Shown here: piece by piece, positions 40,887 through 50,405 of the stretch
Numbering within the stretch: the stretch's first letter is position 1
How the letters are laid out: every line of letters begins with the position of its first letter
Source: Pseudoxanthomonas sp. X-1
GTDB taxonomy: Bacteria; Pseudomonadota; Gammaproteobacteria; Xanthomonadales; Xanthomonadaceae
DNA: 64,000 nucleotides
Direction of reading: 5' to 3'
Assembly (NCBI RefSeq): GCF_020042665.1
Contig: NZ_CP083376.1
Coordinates: forward strand, 3,322,001 to 3,386,000
Notes under the pieces: model-generated
Seen by the model: the letters and a program-made list of their open reading frames with translations, nothing else
Databases searched by the model: none
What the model was told of the DNA's origin: nothing
Position numbers and translations under genes: made by a program

Positions 40887-41885
40887 TTACCCCATCATCC
40901 CGTGCTGCGAGACACCGGCCGGCGGCCAGTTCTCCAGCTTCATGCCGAGCGACAGGCCGCGCTGGGCCAGGACTTCCTTGATCTCGGTCAGCGACTTCTT
41001 GCCGAGGTTCGGGGTCTTGAGCAGCTCCACTTCGGTCTTCTGGATCAGATCGCCGATGTAGTAGATGCTCTCGGCCTTGAGGCAGTTGGCCGAACGCACG
41101 GTCAGCTCCAGGTCGTCGATCGGGCGCAGCAGCACCGGATCCACGCCGCCGGTCTGCTGCTTCGGCGCGCCGCGGTCGCGGTGCGTGAAGTCGCCGAACA
41201 CCGACAGCTGGTCGCTCAGGATGTCGGCGGCGGTGCGCACGGCTTCCTCGGCGTCGATCGTGCCGTTGGTCTCGATGTCCAGGACCAGCTTGTCCAGATC
41301 GGTGCGCTGTTCGACGCGAGCGGACTCGACGGCGTAGGCGACGCGACGGACCGGCGAGAACGAGGCGTCCAGCACCAGGCGGCCGATGGCGCGGTTCTCT
41401 TCGTCCGGACGACGGCGGGCGGCGGCCGGCTGATAGCCGAAGCCGCGCTCGATCTTCAGGCGCAGGTTGACCGCGATGTCCTTGGTCAGGTGCGCGATCA
41501 CGTGGTCGGGATTGAGGATCTCGACGTTGTGGTCGGTCTTGATGTCGCCGGCGGTGACCACGCCCGGGCCCTGCTTGGTCAGGCTCAGGGTGGCGTTGTC
41601 GCCGGTGTGGATGCGGATGGCCACATCCTTGAGGTTCAGCAGGACTTCCAGCACGTCTTCCTGCAGACCCTCGATGGTGCTGTACTCGTGCAGCACGCCG
41701 TCGATCTCGACCTCGGTGATCGCGAAGCCGGGGATGGACGACAGCAGCACGCGGCGCAGCGCATTGCCCAGCGTATGGCCGTAGCCACGCTCCAGCGGTT
41801 CGATGACCACCTTGGCGCGGTTGTCGGTCAGGCGCTCGATCTGCGGGCCGCGGGGGCGCAGCACTTGCTGAGTGATACCCGTCAT
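40887..41885 (-). CDS. rpoA: RNA polymerase alpha subunit
   Basis: A 332-residue subunit that nucleates RNA polymerase assembly. The N-terminal domain (residues 1-235) has [20 protein letters not shown] and the assembly determinants; a linker leads to the C-terminal domain (about 250-325) with [20 protein letters not shown] and [19 protein letters not shown], which binds UP elements and activators. The Arg that contacts UP-element DNA (R265 in E. coli) lies in the VRSANCLK segment. It is encoded 49 bp after rpsD, in the usual alpha-operon order. Confidence 0.98.
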   Translation of the reverse strand: MTGITQQVLRPRGPQIERLTDNRAKVVIEPLERGYGHTLGNALRRVLLSSIPGFAITEVEIDGVLHEYSTIEGLQEDVLEVLLNLKDVAIRIHTGDNATLSLTKQGPGVVTAGDIKTDHNVEILNPDHVIAHLTKDIAVNLRLKIERGFGYQPAAARRRPDEENRAIGRLVLDASFSPVRRVAYAVESARVEQRTDLDKLVLDIETNGTIDAEEAVRTAADILSDQLSVFGDFTHRDRGAPKQQTGGVDPVLLRPIDDLELTVRSANCLKAESIYYIGDLIQKTEVELLKTPNLGKKSLTEIKEVLAQRGLSLGMKLENWPPAGVSQHGMMG

Positions 41886-41934
41886 GTTGCTTTGTCTCCT
41901 GCAAACCCCCGCCAGGGCGGGGGTGCGTGTGTGA

Positions 41935-42564
41935 TTACTTCGAGTACAGCTCGACGATCAGCGCTTCGTTGATGTCGGCGGGCAGGTCCGAACGGACCGG
42001 CACGGCCTTGAACACGCCGGCGAACTTCTTCGAATCCACCTCGACCCAGGACGGGCTCAGGTCCAGCTGCTCGGCCACGGTCAGGGATTCCTGCACGCGC
42101 AGCTGCTTCTGGGCCTTCTCCGACAGCTCGATCGCGTCGCCGGCCTTGACCTGGTAGGAAGGCAGGTTGACCGACTTGCCGTTGACCAGCACGCCGCGGT
42201 GCGAGACCAGCTGGCGGGCGGCCGGACGGGTGACCGCGAAACCCATGCGGTAGATCACGTTGTCCAGGCGGGTTTCCAGCAGCTGCAGCAGGTTCTCGCC
42301 GGTGTTGCCCTTCTTGGTCGAGGCCTTCTTGTAGTAGTTGCGGAACTGGCGCTCCAGCAGACCGTAGATACGCTTGACCTTCTGCTTCTCGCGCAGCTGG
42401 GTGGCGTAGTCGGACAGCTTGCCCTTGCGGGCGGTGGCACCGTGCTGGCCGGGCTTCTGCTCCAGCTTGCACTTGGAGTCCAGCGCGCGCGCCGGGCTCT
42501 TGAGGGACAGGTCTGCACCTTCGCGACGGGCGAGTTTGCAGGTAGGACCGATATAACGAGCCAT
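41935..42564 (-). CDS. rpsD: 30S ribosomal protein S4
   Basis: A 209-residue primary 16S-binding protein that nucleates 30S body assembly. It begins [16 protein letters not shown]; the S4 RNA-binding domain is [33 protein letters not shown] cut into its helices at about residues 97-135. In E. coli S4 represses the alpha operon by binding its leader; the equivalent leader here would be the 43345-43428 region upstream of rpsM. Only one zinc-motif cysteine remains (Cys12), so it is of the zinc-free type. It follows rpsK by 15 bp. Confidence 0.98.
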   Translation of the reverse strand: MARYIGPTCKLARREGADLSLKSPARALDSKCKLEQKPGQHGATARKGKLSDYATQLREKQKVKRIYGLLERQFRNYYKKASTKKGNTGENLLQLLETRLDNVIYRMGFAVTRPAARQLVSHRGVLVNGKSVNLPSYQVKAGDAIELSEKAQKQLRVQESLTVAEQLDLSPSWVEVDSKKFAGVFKAVPVRSDLPADINEALIVELYSK

Positions 42565-42579
42565 TTCTAATCGCTCCCT

Positions 42580-42975
42580 TTAGACGCGACGCTTCTTCGG
42601 CGGACGGCACCCGTTGTGCGGGATAGGCGTCACGTCGATGATGTTGGTGATCTTGTAGCCGACGTTGTTGAGCGAACGCACGGCCGACTCACGGCCCGGA
42701 CCCGGACCCTTGATGCGGACTTCCAGCGACTTCAGGCCGTAGTCCAGCGCGGCGCGGCCGGCCTTCTCGGCGGCGACCTGCGCAGCGAACGGGGTGGACT
42801 TGCGCGAACCGCGGAAGCCCGCACCGCCCGACGTGGCCCACGAGAGCGCATTGCCCTGGCGGTCGGTGATGGTGACGATGGTGTTGTTGAACGAAGCATG
42901 GACGTGGGCGACGCCGTCGGTGACGACGCGCTTGATCTTCTTCTTCGGTGCCTTGGCGGCGGACGGCTTTGCCAT
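42580..42975 (-). CDS. rpsK: 30S ribosomal protein S11
   Basis: A 131-residue platform protein near the mRNA exit. A basic N-terminal extension ([18 protein letters not shown]) is followed by [27 protein letters not shown] split through the family fold, [20 protein letters not shown] and a C-terminus [18 protein letters not shown] identical in style to gammaproteobacterial S11. It starts 12 bp after the rpsM stop and lies between rpsM and rpsD. Confidence 0.98.
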   Translation of the reverse strand: MAKPSAAKAPKKKIKRVVTDGVAHVHASFNNTIVTITDRQGNALSWATSGGAGFRGSRKSTPFAAQVAAEKAGRAALDYGLKSLEVRIKGPGPGRESAVRSLNNVGYKITNIIDVTPIPHNGCRPPKKRRV

Positions 42976-42987
42976 GATGTGCGCCCC

Positions 42988-43344
42988 TTACTTCTTGATG
43001 GCTTTACGCGGACCCTTGCGGGTACGGGCGTTGGTACGGGTGCGCTGACCACGCAGCGGCAGGCCGCGACGATGGCGCAGGCCGCGGTAGCAGCCCAGGT
43101 CCATCAGGCGCTTGATCGCCATGCCGACTTCGCGACGCAGGTCGCCCTCGACGATGTACTTGCCGACCTCGGCGCGCAGGCGCTCGACTTCCGGCTCGGA
43201 CAGGTCGCGGATCTTGGTGGTCACCGTCACGCCTGCGGCTTCGCAGACCTTCTTGGACCGGGTACGGCCAATGCCGTAAATGCTCTGCAGCCCCACCCAG
43301 ACGTGCTTCTGGGCAGGCAGGTTGACACCTGCAATACGCGCCAT
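42988..43344 (-). CDS. rpsM: 30S ribosomal protein S13
   Basis: A 118-residue head protein that contacts the large subunit and P-site tRNA. The sequence from [20 protein letters not shown] through [19 protein letters not shown] to the basic tail [17 protein letters not shown] is complete. It opens the alpha operon. Start 43344 is the conserved ATG; longer upstream frames are spurious. Directly upstream is a 352-bp gap with a promoter candidate, and the rpmJ gene that often sits here is absent. Confidence 0.98.
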   Translation of the reverse strand: MARIAGVNLPAQKHVWVGLQSIYGIGRTRSKKVCEAAGVTVTTKIRDLSEPEVERLRAEVGKYIVEGDLRREVGMAIKRLMDLGCYRGLRHRRGLPLRGQRTRTNARTRKGPRKAIKK

Positions 43345-43428
43345 GACGCGATTCTCCAAACTGTTTGATGGCCGGCTGCACGCCCTCCGTGAACACGGAT
43401 TGACGGCATATGGCGTAGGGAACTGGAA

Positions 43429-43457
43429 ATTGTACCAAGGTCTCGGGTTGCTTGGAA
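43429..43457 (-). promoter_or_regulatory. Alpha operon promoter candidate
   Basis: On the minus strand TTCCAA (43452-43457), a 17-bp spacer and TACAAT (43429-43434). The -10 is good and the -35 weak. It would give a leader of about 75 nt before rpsM. Confidence 0.45.
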
Positions 43458-43638
43458 GTCCATGGAACCTGGGGAGGTTCCACGGACCCGGCATGGGGAG
43501 TGTGCCCATGCTCCGGCGCCGGAAGCCGCTTACCGGACGGACCCGAGGATCCGCCGGTGCCCGCGCTACTCTGGCGCAGGGACGAGCCGCTTCACACTCG
43601 CGCGCGAGACCGCCGCACGAGCCGCCCATTTTGAAAGT

Positions 43639-43653
43639 CCGGCCGCTGGCCGG
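43639..43653 (-). terminator. Stem-loop after secY
   Basis: CCGGCC-AGC-GGCCGG on the minus strand followed by ACTTTCAAAAT, 43 bp after the secY stop. It could terminate the spc operon before the alpha promoter, although the tail is only partly U-rich. Confidence 0.45.
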
Positions 43654-43696
43654 GCTTGGTGGCGGATGGGACCGCCGAGATTACGACCCGCCGAGG

Positions 43697-45040
43697 TCAG
43701 CCGCGCGACAGGCCGCGGTTGCCGCCCTTCAGGTTGGCCTTCTTCAACAGGCTTTCGTACTGGTGGGACATCAGGTGCGCCTGGATCTGCGCGATGAAGT
43801 CCATCACGACCACCACCACGATCAGCAGCGAGGTGCCGCCGAAGTAGAACGAGGTGCCCAGCTGCGTACGCATCACTTCCGGCAGCAGACACACCGCCAC
43901 CAGATACAGCGAACCGGCGGCCGTCAGGCGGGTCAGCACGCCGTCGACGTAGTCGGCGGTGGCCTTGCCGGGACGGATGCCCGGGATCAGCGCGCCGGAC
44001 TTCTTCAGGTTCTCGGCGGTTTCCTGCGAGTTGAAGACCAGCGCGGTGTAGAAGAACGCGAAGCCGATGATCATCGCCGCGAACACGATCATGTGCAGCG
44101 GCTCGCCCGGCGACAGCGCCTGGGAGATGCGCTGCAGGGTCACCGCCATCGGCGACTGGCCAGACCACATCGCCAGCGTGGCCGGGAAGGCCAGGATGGA
44201 CGAGGCGAAGATCGGCGGGATCACGCCGGCCATGTTGAGCTTGAGCGGCAGGAACGAGGTCTGGTTCATGTACGCGTTGCGACCGCCCTGGCGGCGCGCG
44301 TAGTTGACCGTGATCCGGCGTTGCCCGCGCTCGACGAACACCACGAACCAGGTGAACGCGAACACCACCACCGCCACGATGATCAGCGCGATGGGGCTCA
44401 TCGTGCCGTCGTTGACGGCGCCGAAGGTGTGGATCACCGCGGCCGGCAGGCCGGCGACGATGCCCGAGAAGATGATCAGCGACACACCGTTGCCGATGCC
44501 GCGCTCGGTGACCTGCTCGCCGACCCACATCAGGAAGATGGTGCCCGCGGTGAGCGCCACGATCGCGGTGACCACGAAGCCCAGGCCCGGGGCGTACACC
44601 ACCGGCGCGCCGCCCGGCGCGGTTTGATGCTGCAGCGCCAGCGCGATGCTGCCGCCCTGCACCACCGCCAGCAGCACCGCGCCGATGCGCGAGTACTGGG
44701 TGATCTTGCGACGGCCGGACTCGCCCTCCTTCTGCAGCGCCTTGAGCGCCGGGAAGATGTGGGCACCCAGCTGGATGACGATGGACGCCGAGATATACGG
44801 CATCACGTTCAGCGCGAAGATGCTGAAACGGTGCAGGGCGCCGCCCGAGAACATGTTGAACATGTCCACGATGCCGCCGCCCTGCGCCTGCATCAGCGCG
44901 AGCATCGCATCCGGGTTGACGCCCGGAACCGGAACGAAGCAACCGATCCGGTAGACGACCAGGGCACCCAGCACGAACAGCAGACGCTGCCGCAGCTCGG
45001 TGAATTTGCCCAGACCACCCGCGATGCCCTGCTGCGCCAT
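43697..45040 (-). CDS. secY: Protein translocase channel subunit SecY
   Basis: A 447-residue inner-membrane channel for Sec export and membrane insertion, with ten membrane helices. It shows the N-terminal amphipathic [20 protein letters not shown], the plug region [20 protein letters not shown] near residue 60, [12 protein letters not shown] before the seventh helix and a cytoplasmic tail ([21 protein letters not shown]). It pairs with SecE (not in the window) and SecA. It is the last gene of the spc operon, 7 bp after rplO. Confidence 0.98.
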   Translation of the reverse strand: MAQQGIAGGLGKFTELRQRLLFVLGALVVYRIGCFVPVPGVNPDAMLALMQAQGGGIVDMFNMFSGGALHRFSIFALNVMPYISASIVIQLGAHIFPALKALQKEGESGRRKITQYSRIGAVLLAVVQGGSIALALQHQTAPGGAPVVYAPGLGFVVTAIVALTAGTIFLMWVGEQVTERGIGNGVSLIIFSGIVAGLPAAVIHTFGAVNDGTMSPIALIIVAVVVFAFTWFVVFVERGQRRITVNYARRQGGRNAYMNQTSFLPLKLNMAGVIPPIFASSILAFPATLAMWSGQSPMAVTLQRISQALSPGEPLHMIVFAAMIIGFAFFYTALVFNSQETAENLKKSGALIPGIRPGKATADYVDGVLTRLTAAGSLYLVAVCLLPEVMRTQLGTSFYFGGTSLLIVVVVVMDFIAQIQAHLMSHQYESLLKKANLKGGNRGLSRG

Positions 45041-45047
45041 GCCGTGC

Positions 45048-45485
45048 TTACTCCTGGATGCTGCCGCCGGCAGCTTCGATGGCCGCCTTCGCGCCCGCCG
45101 TGGCCTGCACGCCCTTGAGCGTGAACGCCTTGGTCAACTCGCCCTTCTTCACGATCTTGGCGCGCTTGGCGGTGCTGGGCACCAGCTTGGCAGCGCGCAG
45201 GGCCGCGAAATCGATCTCGCCGGCTTCCAGACGGTCCAGCTGATAGGACAGCACCTCGGCGGTGTCCTTCTTCAGCTTGGAGCGGAAACCGACCTTCGGC
45301 AGACGCTTGATCAGCGGCATCTGGCCGCCTTCGAACTTCGCCTTGATCTTGCCCTTACCAGCGCGGGCGAACGAACCCTTGTGGCCGCGGCCGGCGGTCT
45401 TGCCCAGGCCCGAACCGATGCCGCGACCGACGCGCTTGCGCTCGGTGCGGGCGCCTTCTGCAGGCGACAGAGTGTTGAGACGCAT
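45048..45485 (-). CDS. rplO: 50S ribosomal protein L15
   Basis: A 145-residue late-assembly protein. It starts [20 protein letters not shown], then [24 protein letters not shown] split by its glycine-rich extended arm that threads into 23S rRNA, and ends with a globular [24 protein letters not shown] domain. It sits 5 bp after rpmD and 7 bp before secY, consistent with coupled translation. Confidence 0.98.
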   Translation of the reverse strand: MRLNTLSPAEGARTERKRVGRGIGSGLGKTAGRGHKGSFARAGKGKIKAKFEGGQMPLIKRLPKVGFRSKLKKDTAEVLSYQLDRLEAGEIDFAALRAAKLVPSTAKRAKIVKKGELTKAFTLKGVQATAGAKAAIEAAGGSIQE

Positions 45486-45490
45486 GTTGA

Positions 45491-45682
45491 TTACTCCTCG
45501 ACGCGGACGAGGTAGTGAACCTTGGCGATCAGGCCGCGCACCTGCGGGCTGTCCTTGAGTTCACGCACATCGTTGAGCTTGTTCAGGCCCAGCGCCTTCA
45601 CCGACAGGCGGTGACGCGACTGGGAACCACGCAGGCCGCGCACCAGGCGCACCTTGACGGTCTTGTTGGACTCATTAGCCAT
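45491..45682 (-). CDS. rpmD: 50S ribosomal protein L30
   Basis: A 63-residue protein beginning [20 protein letters not shown] and ending [11 protein letters not shown]; the short bacterial form. Its start codon at 45680-45682 lies within the end of rpsE (8-bp overlap), a coupling normal for this pair. Absent in some bacteria but present here. Confidence 0.96.
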   Translation of the reverse strand: MANESNKTVKVRLVRGLRGSQSRHRLSVKALGLNKLNDVRELKDSPQVRGLIAKVHYLVRVEE

Positions 45683-46211
45683 GGGTGAGTTCCTCCACCG
45701 ACTTGCCGCGCTTGGCCGCGATGCGGGCCGGCGACTGCATGTCTTCCAGGCCGCGCAGCGTGGCGCGCACCAGGTTGATCGGGTTACGCGAACCAACGGC
45801 CTTGGCCAGCACGTTCTTCACGCCCACCGCTTCCAGCACGGCGCGCATGGCGCCACCGGCGATGACACCGGTACCTTCCGAGGCCGGCTGCATGAACACC
45901 CGGGCCGCGCCGTGGCCGGCCTTGACCGGGTGCCACAGGGTGCCGTTGTTCAGGTCGACGTTGAGCATGCCCTTGCGCGCGTACTCCATCGACTTCTGGA
46001 TCGCCACCGGGACTTCGCGGGCCTTGCCGTAGCCGAAACCGATGCGGCCGTTGCCGTCGCCCACCACCGTCAGCGCGGTGAAGGTGAACTGGCGACCACC
46101 CTTGACCGTCTTGCTGACGCGGTTGACCGCGATCAGCTTCTCGATCATGCCATCGTCGACTTTCTCTTCGCGGTTGCGATCGCGCCCGCGCGAGCGTTGT
46201 TCTTCTGCCAT
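45675..46211 (-). CDS. rpsE: 30S ribosomal protein S5
   Basis: A 178-residue protein at the mRNA entry and decoding region that affects fidelity. An N-terminal Arg/Glu-rich extension ([20 protein letters not shown]) precedes [32 protein letters not shown], the double-stranded-RNA-binding fold, then [25 protein letters not shown] and the C-terminal [22 protein letters not shown] region. Unlike the neighbouring spc genes it is separated from rplR by 155 bp containing two stem-loops. Confidence 0.98.
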   Translation of the reverse strand: MAEEQRSRGRDRNREEKVDDGMIEKLIAVNRVSKTVKGGRQFTFTALTVVGDGNGRIGFGYGKAREVPVAIQKSMEYARKGMLNVDLNNGTLWHPVKAGHGAARVFMQPASEGTGVIAGGAMRAVLEAVGVKNVLAKAVGSRNPINLVRATLRGLEDMQSPARIAAKRGKSVEELTHG

Positions 46212-46282
46212 GTTGTTGATTCCTGTTGAGAGGGTCTGTACGGCTTGGCCGCTTATGGTTGTGGTCTACCGCAGTGGAGCGT

Positions 46283-46357
46283 GGCGCGGCTGCAGAAGAG
46301 CCGCGGCGCCCGGCGCAATCCGCGCCGGCAGAGGTTGCGTGGGGATGGACCCCACGC
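46283..46357 (-). promoter_or_regulatory. Stem-loops in the rplR-rpsE spacer
   Basis: GCGTGGGG-ATGGA-CCCCACGC (46337-46357) is a perfect 8-bp hairpin 10 bp after the rplR stop, and a GCGGCT/AGCCGC stem lies at about 46286-46304. The 155-bp spacer (46212-46366) has no gene. It could be an attenuator, an RNase processing site or a leader for rpsE. Confidence 0.45.
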
Positions 46358-46366
46358 GGTTCAAGC

Positions 46367-46723
46367 TTAGAACTGCAGGCCGCCTTCGCGCGCGGCATCG
46401 GCCAGCGCCTTGACGCGGCCGTGGTAGCGGTAGCCCGAGCGGTCGAAGGCGACCTTCTCGACGCCAGCGGCCTTGGCGCGCTCGGCGATCAGCTTGCCGA
46501 CCTTGGCGGCGGCGTCGCTGTTCTTGCCGTTCTTCAGGCCTTCCTTGACGTCGGCCTGCAGGGTGTTGGCCGAAGCCAGCACCTTGGAGCCGTCGGCAGT
46601 GAAGATCTGCGCGTACAGGTGCTGGCCGGTGCGCAGGACGCTCAGGCGCGGCACACCCAGGCTGCGGATGTGAGCGCGGGTCGACTTGGCGCGGCGCAGG
46701 CGGGCGGTGTTCTTGATGCTCAT
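46367..46723 (-). CDS. rplR: 50S ribosomal protein L18
   Basis: A 118-residue 5S rRNA-binding protein of the central protuberance. A basic N-terminus [20 protein letters not shown] leads into [20 protein letters not shown], and the C-terminus [29 protein letters not shown] is highly conserved. It follows rplF by 80 bp. Confidence 0.98.
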   Translation of the reverse strand: MSIKNTARLRRAKSTRAHIRSLGVPRLSVLRTGQHLYAQIFTADGSKVLASANTLQADVKEGLKNGKNSDAAAKVGKLIAERAKAAGVEKVAFDRSGYRYHGRVKALADAAREGGLQF

Positions 46724-46803
46724 GTTCAGTGACCTCGTGGAAGCGGATCGGCGTTGAGCCAGCGGGGAGGCAGCAGCGAGATGCCCTCGCCTCCCGACTG
46801 CCG

Positions 46804-47331
46804 TTAAGCCTTCTTGGCTTCCTTGCGGATGATGGTTTCGTCGGAGTACTTCACGCCCTTGCCCTTGTAGGGCTCCGGCGGACGGAATCCGCGGATCTTG
46901 GCGGCGACTTCACCGACGCGCTGCTTGTCGGCGCCCTGCACCAGGATCTCGGTCTGGGTCGGGGCGGCCAGCGTGATGCCTTCCGGCGCCTTGAACACGA
47001 TCGGGTGGGAGAAACCCAGCGACAGGTTCAGGTCCTTGCCGGACATCGCGGCGCGGTAACCCACGCCAACCAGCTCGAGCTTGCGCTCGAAACCATCGGA
47101 CACGCCCTTGACCATGTTGGCCAGGATCGCGCGGATGGTGCCGGTGATGGCGTCGTGGTCCAGCGTGGACGGCGACAGGTTCACGGTGCCGTTCTCGACG
47201 GCGATGTTCACGCCTTCCGGCTGGGCGATCGTCAGGGTGCCCTTGGGGCCCTTGACGGTCACGGTGCCGTTGGCGTTGTTCAGTTCGGTGCCCTTGGGCA
47301 GGGCGATCGGCTTCTTGGCGACGCGGGACAT
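46804..47331 (-). CDS. rplF: 50S ribosomal protein L6
   Basis: A 175-residue protein with two tandem alpha/beta domains near the GTPase-associated centre. It starts [16 protein letters not shown] and carries the L6 signature [12 protein letters not shown] near residues 151-162. The internal duplication is visible in two TV-x-GPKG/GFSHPI halves. Start 47331 is the conserved ATG; it is 16 bp after rpsH. Confidence 0.98.
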   Translation of the reverse strand: MSRVAKKPIALPKGTELNNANGTVTVKGPKGTLTIAQPEGVNIAVENGTVNLSPSTLDHDAITGTIRAILANMVKGVSDGFERKLELVGVGYRAAMSGKDLNLSLGFSHPIVFKAPEGITLAAPTQTEILVQGADKQRVGEVAAKIRGFRPPEPYKGKGVKYSDETIIRKEAKKA

Positions 47332-47347
47332 GTGAGAACTCCTTCCC

Positions 47348-47746
47348 TTAGGCCACGAAGCACAGGACTTCACCACCCACGCCGGCCGCACGGGCCTGCG
47401 CGTCGGTCATGATGCCCTTCGACGTGGAGATGATGGCAACGCCCAGGCCGTTGAGGACCTTGGGCAGTTCGTCCTTGCCGCGGTACTGGCGCAGGCCCGA
47501 GCGCGACACACGCTTGAGCGTGTCGATGACCGGCTTGCCTTCGAAGTACTTCAGGACGATCTCGAGCTCGGCCTTGTTGTTCTCGGTCTTGGTGACGCGA
47601 GAATCGGCGATGTAGCCCTCGGACTTCAGGACGCCGGCGATGGCGACCTTGATGTTGGACGACGGCATCTTCACCGTCTGCTTGCCGACGGCAGCCGCAT
47701 TCTTGATGCGGACCAGCATGTCGGCGATGGGATCAGTCATGCTCAT
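47348..47746 (-). CDS. rpsH: 30S ribosomal protein S8
   Basis: A 132-residue central-domain assembly protein. [20 protein letters not shown] is the family start; the C-terminal block [26 protein letters not shown] is the S8 RNA-binding signature region. In E. coli S8 represses the spc operon by binding at the rplX-rplE region. Here a 186-bp structured spacer separates it from rpsN, larger than usual. Confidence 0.98.
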   Translation of the reverse strand: MSMTDPIADMLVRIKNAAAVGKQTVKMPSSNIKVAIAGVLKSEGYIADSRVTKTENNKAELEIVLKYFEGKPVIDTLKRVSRSGLRQYRGKDELPKVLNGLGVAIISTSKGIMTDAQARAAGVGGEVLCFVA

Positions 47747-47897
47747 GTGCGATTCCTATGAGTAGCACCGATATCCGCTTTCGCGAAAATCTCGTGTTGT
47801 GGGTGGCGCGGGCCTGATGGCCTGAGCCCTTGCGCGGAAGATCATTCCGCACCAAAGCCCGGCGCCCGTCGGGCCGCCAGGCTCTAGTGGTGAAAAT

Positions 47898-47927
47898 CCG
47901 GGGAGCGGATTCTACACCACTCCCCGG
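47898..47927 (-). promoter_or_regulatory. Hairpin with U-tract between rpsN and rpsH
   Basis: On the minus strand CCGGGGAG, a 14-nt loop and CTCCCCGG (47898-47927) are followed by ATTTTC. It begins 5 bp beyond the rpsN stop and has the form of an intrinsic terminator inside the spc operon. The remaining spacer (47747-47897) also has a GCGGAA/TTCCGC stem; no gene is seen. Confidence 0.5.
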
Positions 47928-47932
47928 CCGTG

Positions 47933-48238
47933 TTACCAGCTGGCCTTGCGCAGGCCGGGCACGTCGCCACGCATGGTGGCTTCGCGCAGCTTGTTGCGGG
48001 CCAGGCCGAACTTGCTGTACACGGCGCGCGGGCGGCCGGACAGCTCGCAACGGGTGCGGAAGCGGCTGGGCGAGGAGTCGCGCGGCAGCTTCTGCAGCTT
48101 GGTCGAGGCCTCGATCTTCTCGTCGTAGGACGCGTCCTGGCTGGAGATGATCTTCTTCAGTGCTTCGCGCTTGGCCGCGTACTTCTTGGCCAGCTTCGCC
48201 CGCTTCAGGTCGCGGTTGACCATGGAGGTCTTTGCCAT
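47933..48238 (-). CDS. rpsN: 30S ribosomal protein S14, zinc-free long form
   Basis: A 101-residue S14 of the long type that lacks the CXXC zinc motif, so it does not depend on zinc. It starts [20 protein letters not shown] and ends [12 protein letters not shown]. The region [28 protein letters not shown] (split by the family motif) contacts 16S h41-h43. Start 48238 is the conserved ATG 14 bp after the rplE stop. Confidence 0.97.
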   Translation of the reverse strand: MAKTSMVNRDLKRAKLAKKYAAKREALKKIISSQDASYDEKIEASTKLQKLPRDSSPSRFRTRCELSGRPRAVYSKFGLARNKLREATMRGDVPGLRKASW

Positions 48239-48252
48239 GTCTTGTCCTCGAC

Positions 48253-48795
48253 TTAGTTGCGGAACGGGAACTTGAACGCCTCGAGCAGCGCCTTGGCTTC
48301 GGCGTCGGTCTTGGCGGTGGTCGTGATGGCGATATCCATGCCGCGGACCGCGTCGACCTGGTCGAAGTCGATTTCCGGGAAGATGATCTGTTCCTTCACG
48401 CCCATGTTGTAGTTGCCGCGGCCGTCGAACGAACGGCCGGACACGCCACGGAAGTCGCGCACGCGCGGCAGCGAGATGCTGATCAGGCGGTCCAGGAACT
48501 CGTACATGTGGGCGCGACGCAGGGTCACCTTGCAGCCGATCGGCCAACCGTCACGGATCTTGAAGGACGCGACCGAGACGCGCGACTTCGTCGTGACCGG
48601 CTTCTGGCCGGAGATCTTGGCCAGGTCGGCGACGGCGTTCTCCAGGATCTTCTTGTTGGTCGCAGCCTCACCCACACCCATGTTGATGGTGATCTTGGTG
48701 AGCCTGGGGACCTCCATGGGGTTGGAGTAGCCGAACTTCTTGGTCAAGGCCGGGACGACCTCTTCCTTGTAGATTTTTTCGAGACGAGTGGTCAT
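48253..48795 (-). CDS. rplE: 50S ribosomal protein L5
   Basis: A 180-residue 5S rRNA-binding protein that contacts P-site tRNA and S13. It starts [20 protein letters not shown], has [20 protein letters not shown] near residue 30 and ends [25 protein letters not shown]. It is encoded 11 bp after rplX in standard spc order. Confidence 0.98.
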   Translation of the reverse strand: MTTRLEKIYKEEVVPALTKKFGYSNPMEVPRLTKITINMGVGEAATNKKILENAVADLAKISGQKPVTTKSRVSVASFKIRDGWPIGCKVTLRRAHMYEFLDRLISISLPRVRDFRGVSGRSFDGRGNYNMGVKEQIIFPEIDFDQVDAVRGMDIAITTTAKTDAEAKALLEAFKFPFRN

Positions 48796-48806
48796 GACCT
48801 CATTCC

Positions 48807-49124
48807 TCAGGCGTCGAGCGCCTCACCGCTGGAGCGGAACACACGCAGTTTGCGTCCATCCTCCAGCACCTTGAAGCCAACGCGCTCGCCCTTGCCGGAA
48901 GCGGCATTGAACAAGGCGACGTTGGAGATATGGATCGAGGCTTCGCGCTCGACGACGCCGCCGGCGACACCCGCCTGCGGGTTCGGCTTGGTGTGGCGCT
49001 TGACGATGTTCACGTTGGACACGACCACACGGTCGCCATCCACACGCAGCACGTCGCCCTGCTTGCCCTTGTCCTTGCCGGTGATGACGACCACCTGGTC
49101 GCCCTTCTTGATACGGTTAGCCAT
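48807..49124 (-). CDS. rplX: 50S ribosomal protein L24
   Basis: A 105-residue assembly initiator of the large subunit. It starts [20 protein letters not shown] with the KOW motif (about residues 7-35), followed by [20 protein letters not shown]. It is 15 bp after rplN. Confidence 0.98.
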   Translation of the reverse strand: MANRIKKGDQVVVITGKDKGKQGDVLRVDGDRVVVSNVNIVKRHTKPNPQAGVAGGVVEREASIHISNVALFNAASGKGERVGFKVLEDGRKLRVFRSSGEALDA

Positions 49125-49139
49125 TGTGATTTCCTCCGC

Positions 49140-49508
49140 TCACAGCACTTCGGGTGCGAGCGAGACGATCTTCATGAACTTCTCGGAGCGCAGTTCGCGG
49201 GTCACCGGTCCGAAGATACGGGTGCCGATCGGCTCCTGCTTGTTGTTCAGCAGGACGGCGGCGTTGCCGTCGAAGCGGATCAGCGAACCGTCGGCGCGAC
49301 GCACACCCTTGCGGGTACGCACGACCACGGCGTCATAGACCTCGCCCTTCTTGACCTTGCCACGCGGGATCGCGTCCTTGACGGTCACCTTGATGATGTC
49401 GCCGATGCCGGCGTAACGGCGCTTGGAGCCGCCCAGCACCTTGATGCACATCAGCTCCTTGGCACCGGAGTTGTCGGCCGCATCGAGATAGCTCTGCATC
49501 TGGATCAT
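49140..49508 (-). CDS. rplN: 50S ribosomal protein L14
   Basis: A 122-residue five-stranded barrel protein at the subunit interface. It starts [20 protein letters not shown] and ends [16 protein letters not shown]; length equals E. coli L14-type proteins. It is the first gene of the classical spc set, but only 15 bp after rpsQ, so S10 and spc are probably one transcript here. Confidence 0.98.
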   Translation of the reverse strand: MIQMQSYLDAADNSGAKELMCIKVLGGSKRRYAGIGDIIKVTVKDAIPRGKVKKGEVYDAVVVRTRKGVRRADGSLIRFDGNAAVLLNNKQEPIGTRIFGPVTRELRSEKFMKIVSLAPEVL

Positions 49509-49523
49509 GATTCAGGACTCCTC

Positions 49524-49790
49524 TTATTCGGCCGCGCGGGCGACGATCTCGACCACGCGCCAGTTCTTGGTCTTGGACAGCGGCGCGATCTCCACCACGC
49601 GGACCAGGTCGCCTTCGTTGCAGGCGTTGTCGGCGTCGTGGGCGTGCAGCTTGGTCGAGCGCTTGATGTACTTGCCGTACAGGGCGTGCTTGACCTGACG
49701 CTCGACCAGGATGGTGACCGTCTTGTCCATCTTGTTGCTGACGACACGACCTTCGATCGTGCGCTGCGTTTTCTGTTCGTTATCACTCAT
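49524..49790 (-). CDS. rpsQ: 30S ribosomal protein S17
   Basis: An 88-residue primary-binding protein with an OB fold: [42 protein letters not shown] and [23 protein letters not shown]. It is 11 bp after rpmC and closes the S10 group. Confidence 0.97.
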   Translation of the reverse strand: MSDNEQKTQRTIEGRVVSNKMDKTVTILVERQVKHALYGKYIKRSTKLHAHDADNACNEGDLVRVVEIAPLSKTKNWRVVEIVARAAE

Positions 49791-49801
49791 GTCGGCGGTC
49801 C

Positions 49802-49987
49802 TTACTTCTTGCTGCCGAGCAGGGTCTTGACGCGAGCGATCTCGCGGCGGACCCGGCGGGTGTCGTGGGTCTTCGGCAGCTGGCCGGTCGCCTTCTGCAT
49901 GCGCAGGGAGAACTGCTCCTTGCGCAGCTCGCCCAGGTGGGCGTTCAGCTCGTCGGCAGACTTCTCACGGAGTTCCTTGATAGCCAT
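49802..49987 (-). CDS. rpmC: 50S ribosomal protein L29
   Basis: A 61-residue two-helix coiled hairpin at the tunnel exit, next to the SRP and trigger factor docking site. It starts [20 protein letters not shown] and ends [11 protein letters not shown]. Its ATG overlaps the rplP stop by one base, indicating coupled translation. Confidence 0.97.
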   Translation of the reverse strand: MAIKELREKSADELNAHLGELRKEQFSLRMQKATGQLPKTHDTRRVRREIARVKTLLGSKK

Positions 49988-50400
49988 TAGCGCACCGTCC
50001 GGGTCACGAAAGTGGTGGTGACCGAGAGCTTGGCGGCGGCCAGGCGGAACGCCTCGCGTGCCGTTGCCTCGTCCACGCCCTCGATTTCATAGATCATGCG
50101 GCCCGGCTGGATCTGGGCCACCCAGTACTCCACGTTGCCCTTACCGGAGCCCATGCGGACCTCGATCGGCTTCTTGGTGATGGGCTTGTCGGGGAACACG
50201 CGGATCCACATCTTGCCGCCGCGCTTGACGTAGCGGCTGATGGAACGGCGCGCGGCCTCGATCTGGCGCGCGGTCAGCTGACCGTGCGCGGTGGCCTTCA
50301 GGCCGTACTCGCCGAACGAGACGAGGTTTCCGCTCCAGCTCAGGCCTTCGTTACGGCCCTTGTGCATCTTGCGGTATTTGGTTCGCTTGGGTTGCAACAT
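49987..50400 (-). CDS. rplP: 50S ribosomal protein L16
   Basis: A 137-residue protein near the A-site tRNA elbow. It starts [20 protein letters not shown], with [20 protein letters not shown] and [20 protein letters not shown] (the loop hydroxylated at Arg in E. coli). It is 5 bp after rpsC and overlaps rpmC by one base. Confidence 0.98.
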   Translation of the reverse strand: MLQPKRTKYRKMHKGRNEGLSWSGNLVSFGEYGLKATAHGQLTARQIEAARRSISRYVKRGGKMWIRVFPDKPITKKPIEVRMGSGKGNVEYWVAQIQPGRMIYEIEGVDEATAREAFRLAAAKLSVTTTFVTRTVR

Positions 50401-50405
50401 TGCCG

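Larger units (their letters stand above)
43345..43696. other. 352-bp spc/alpha junction
   Basis: No coding gene: rpmJ (L36), frequent at this position in other bacteria, is not found in either strand. It holds a secY-side stem-loop (43639-43653), a promoter for the alpha operon (43429-43457) and two further inverted repeats near the middle: CCATGGAACCT/AGGTTCC around 43461-43487 and GCATGGG/CCCATGC around 43493-43514. Confidence 0.5.

Noticed and set aside
43345..43696. rpmJ (L36) gene between secY and rpsM
   Set aside because: No reading frame with the MKVRxSVK start or the Cys/His zinc pattern in either strand.
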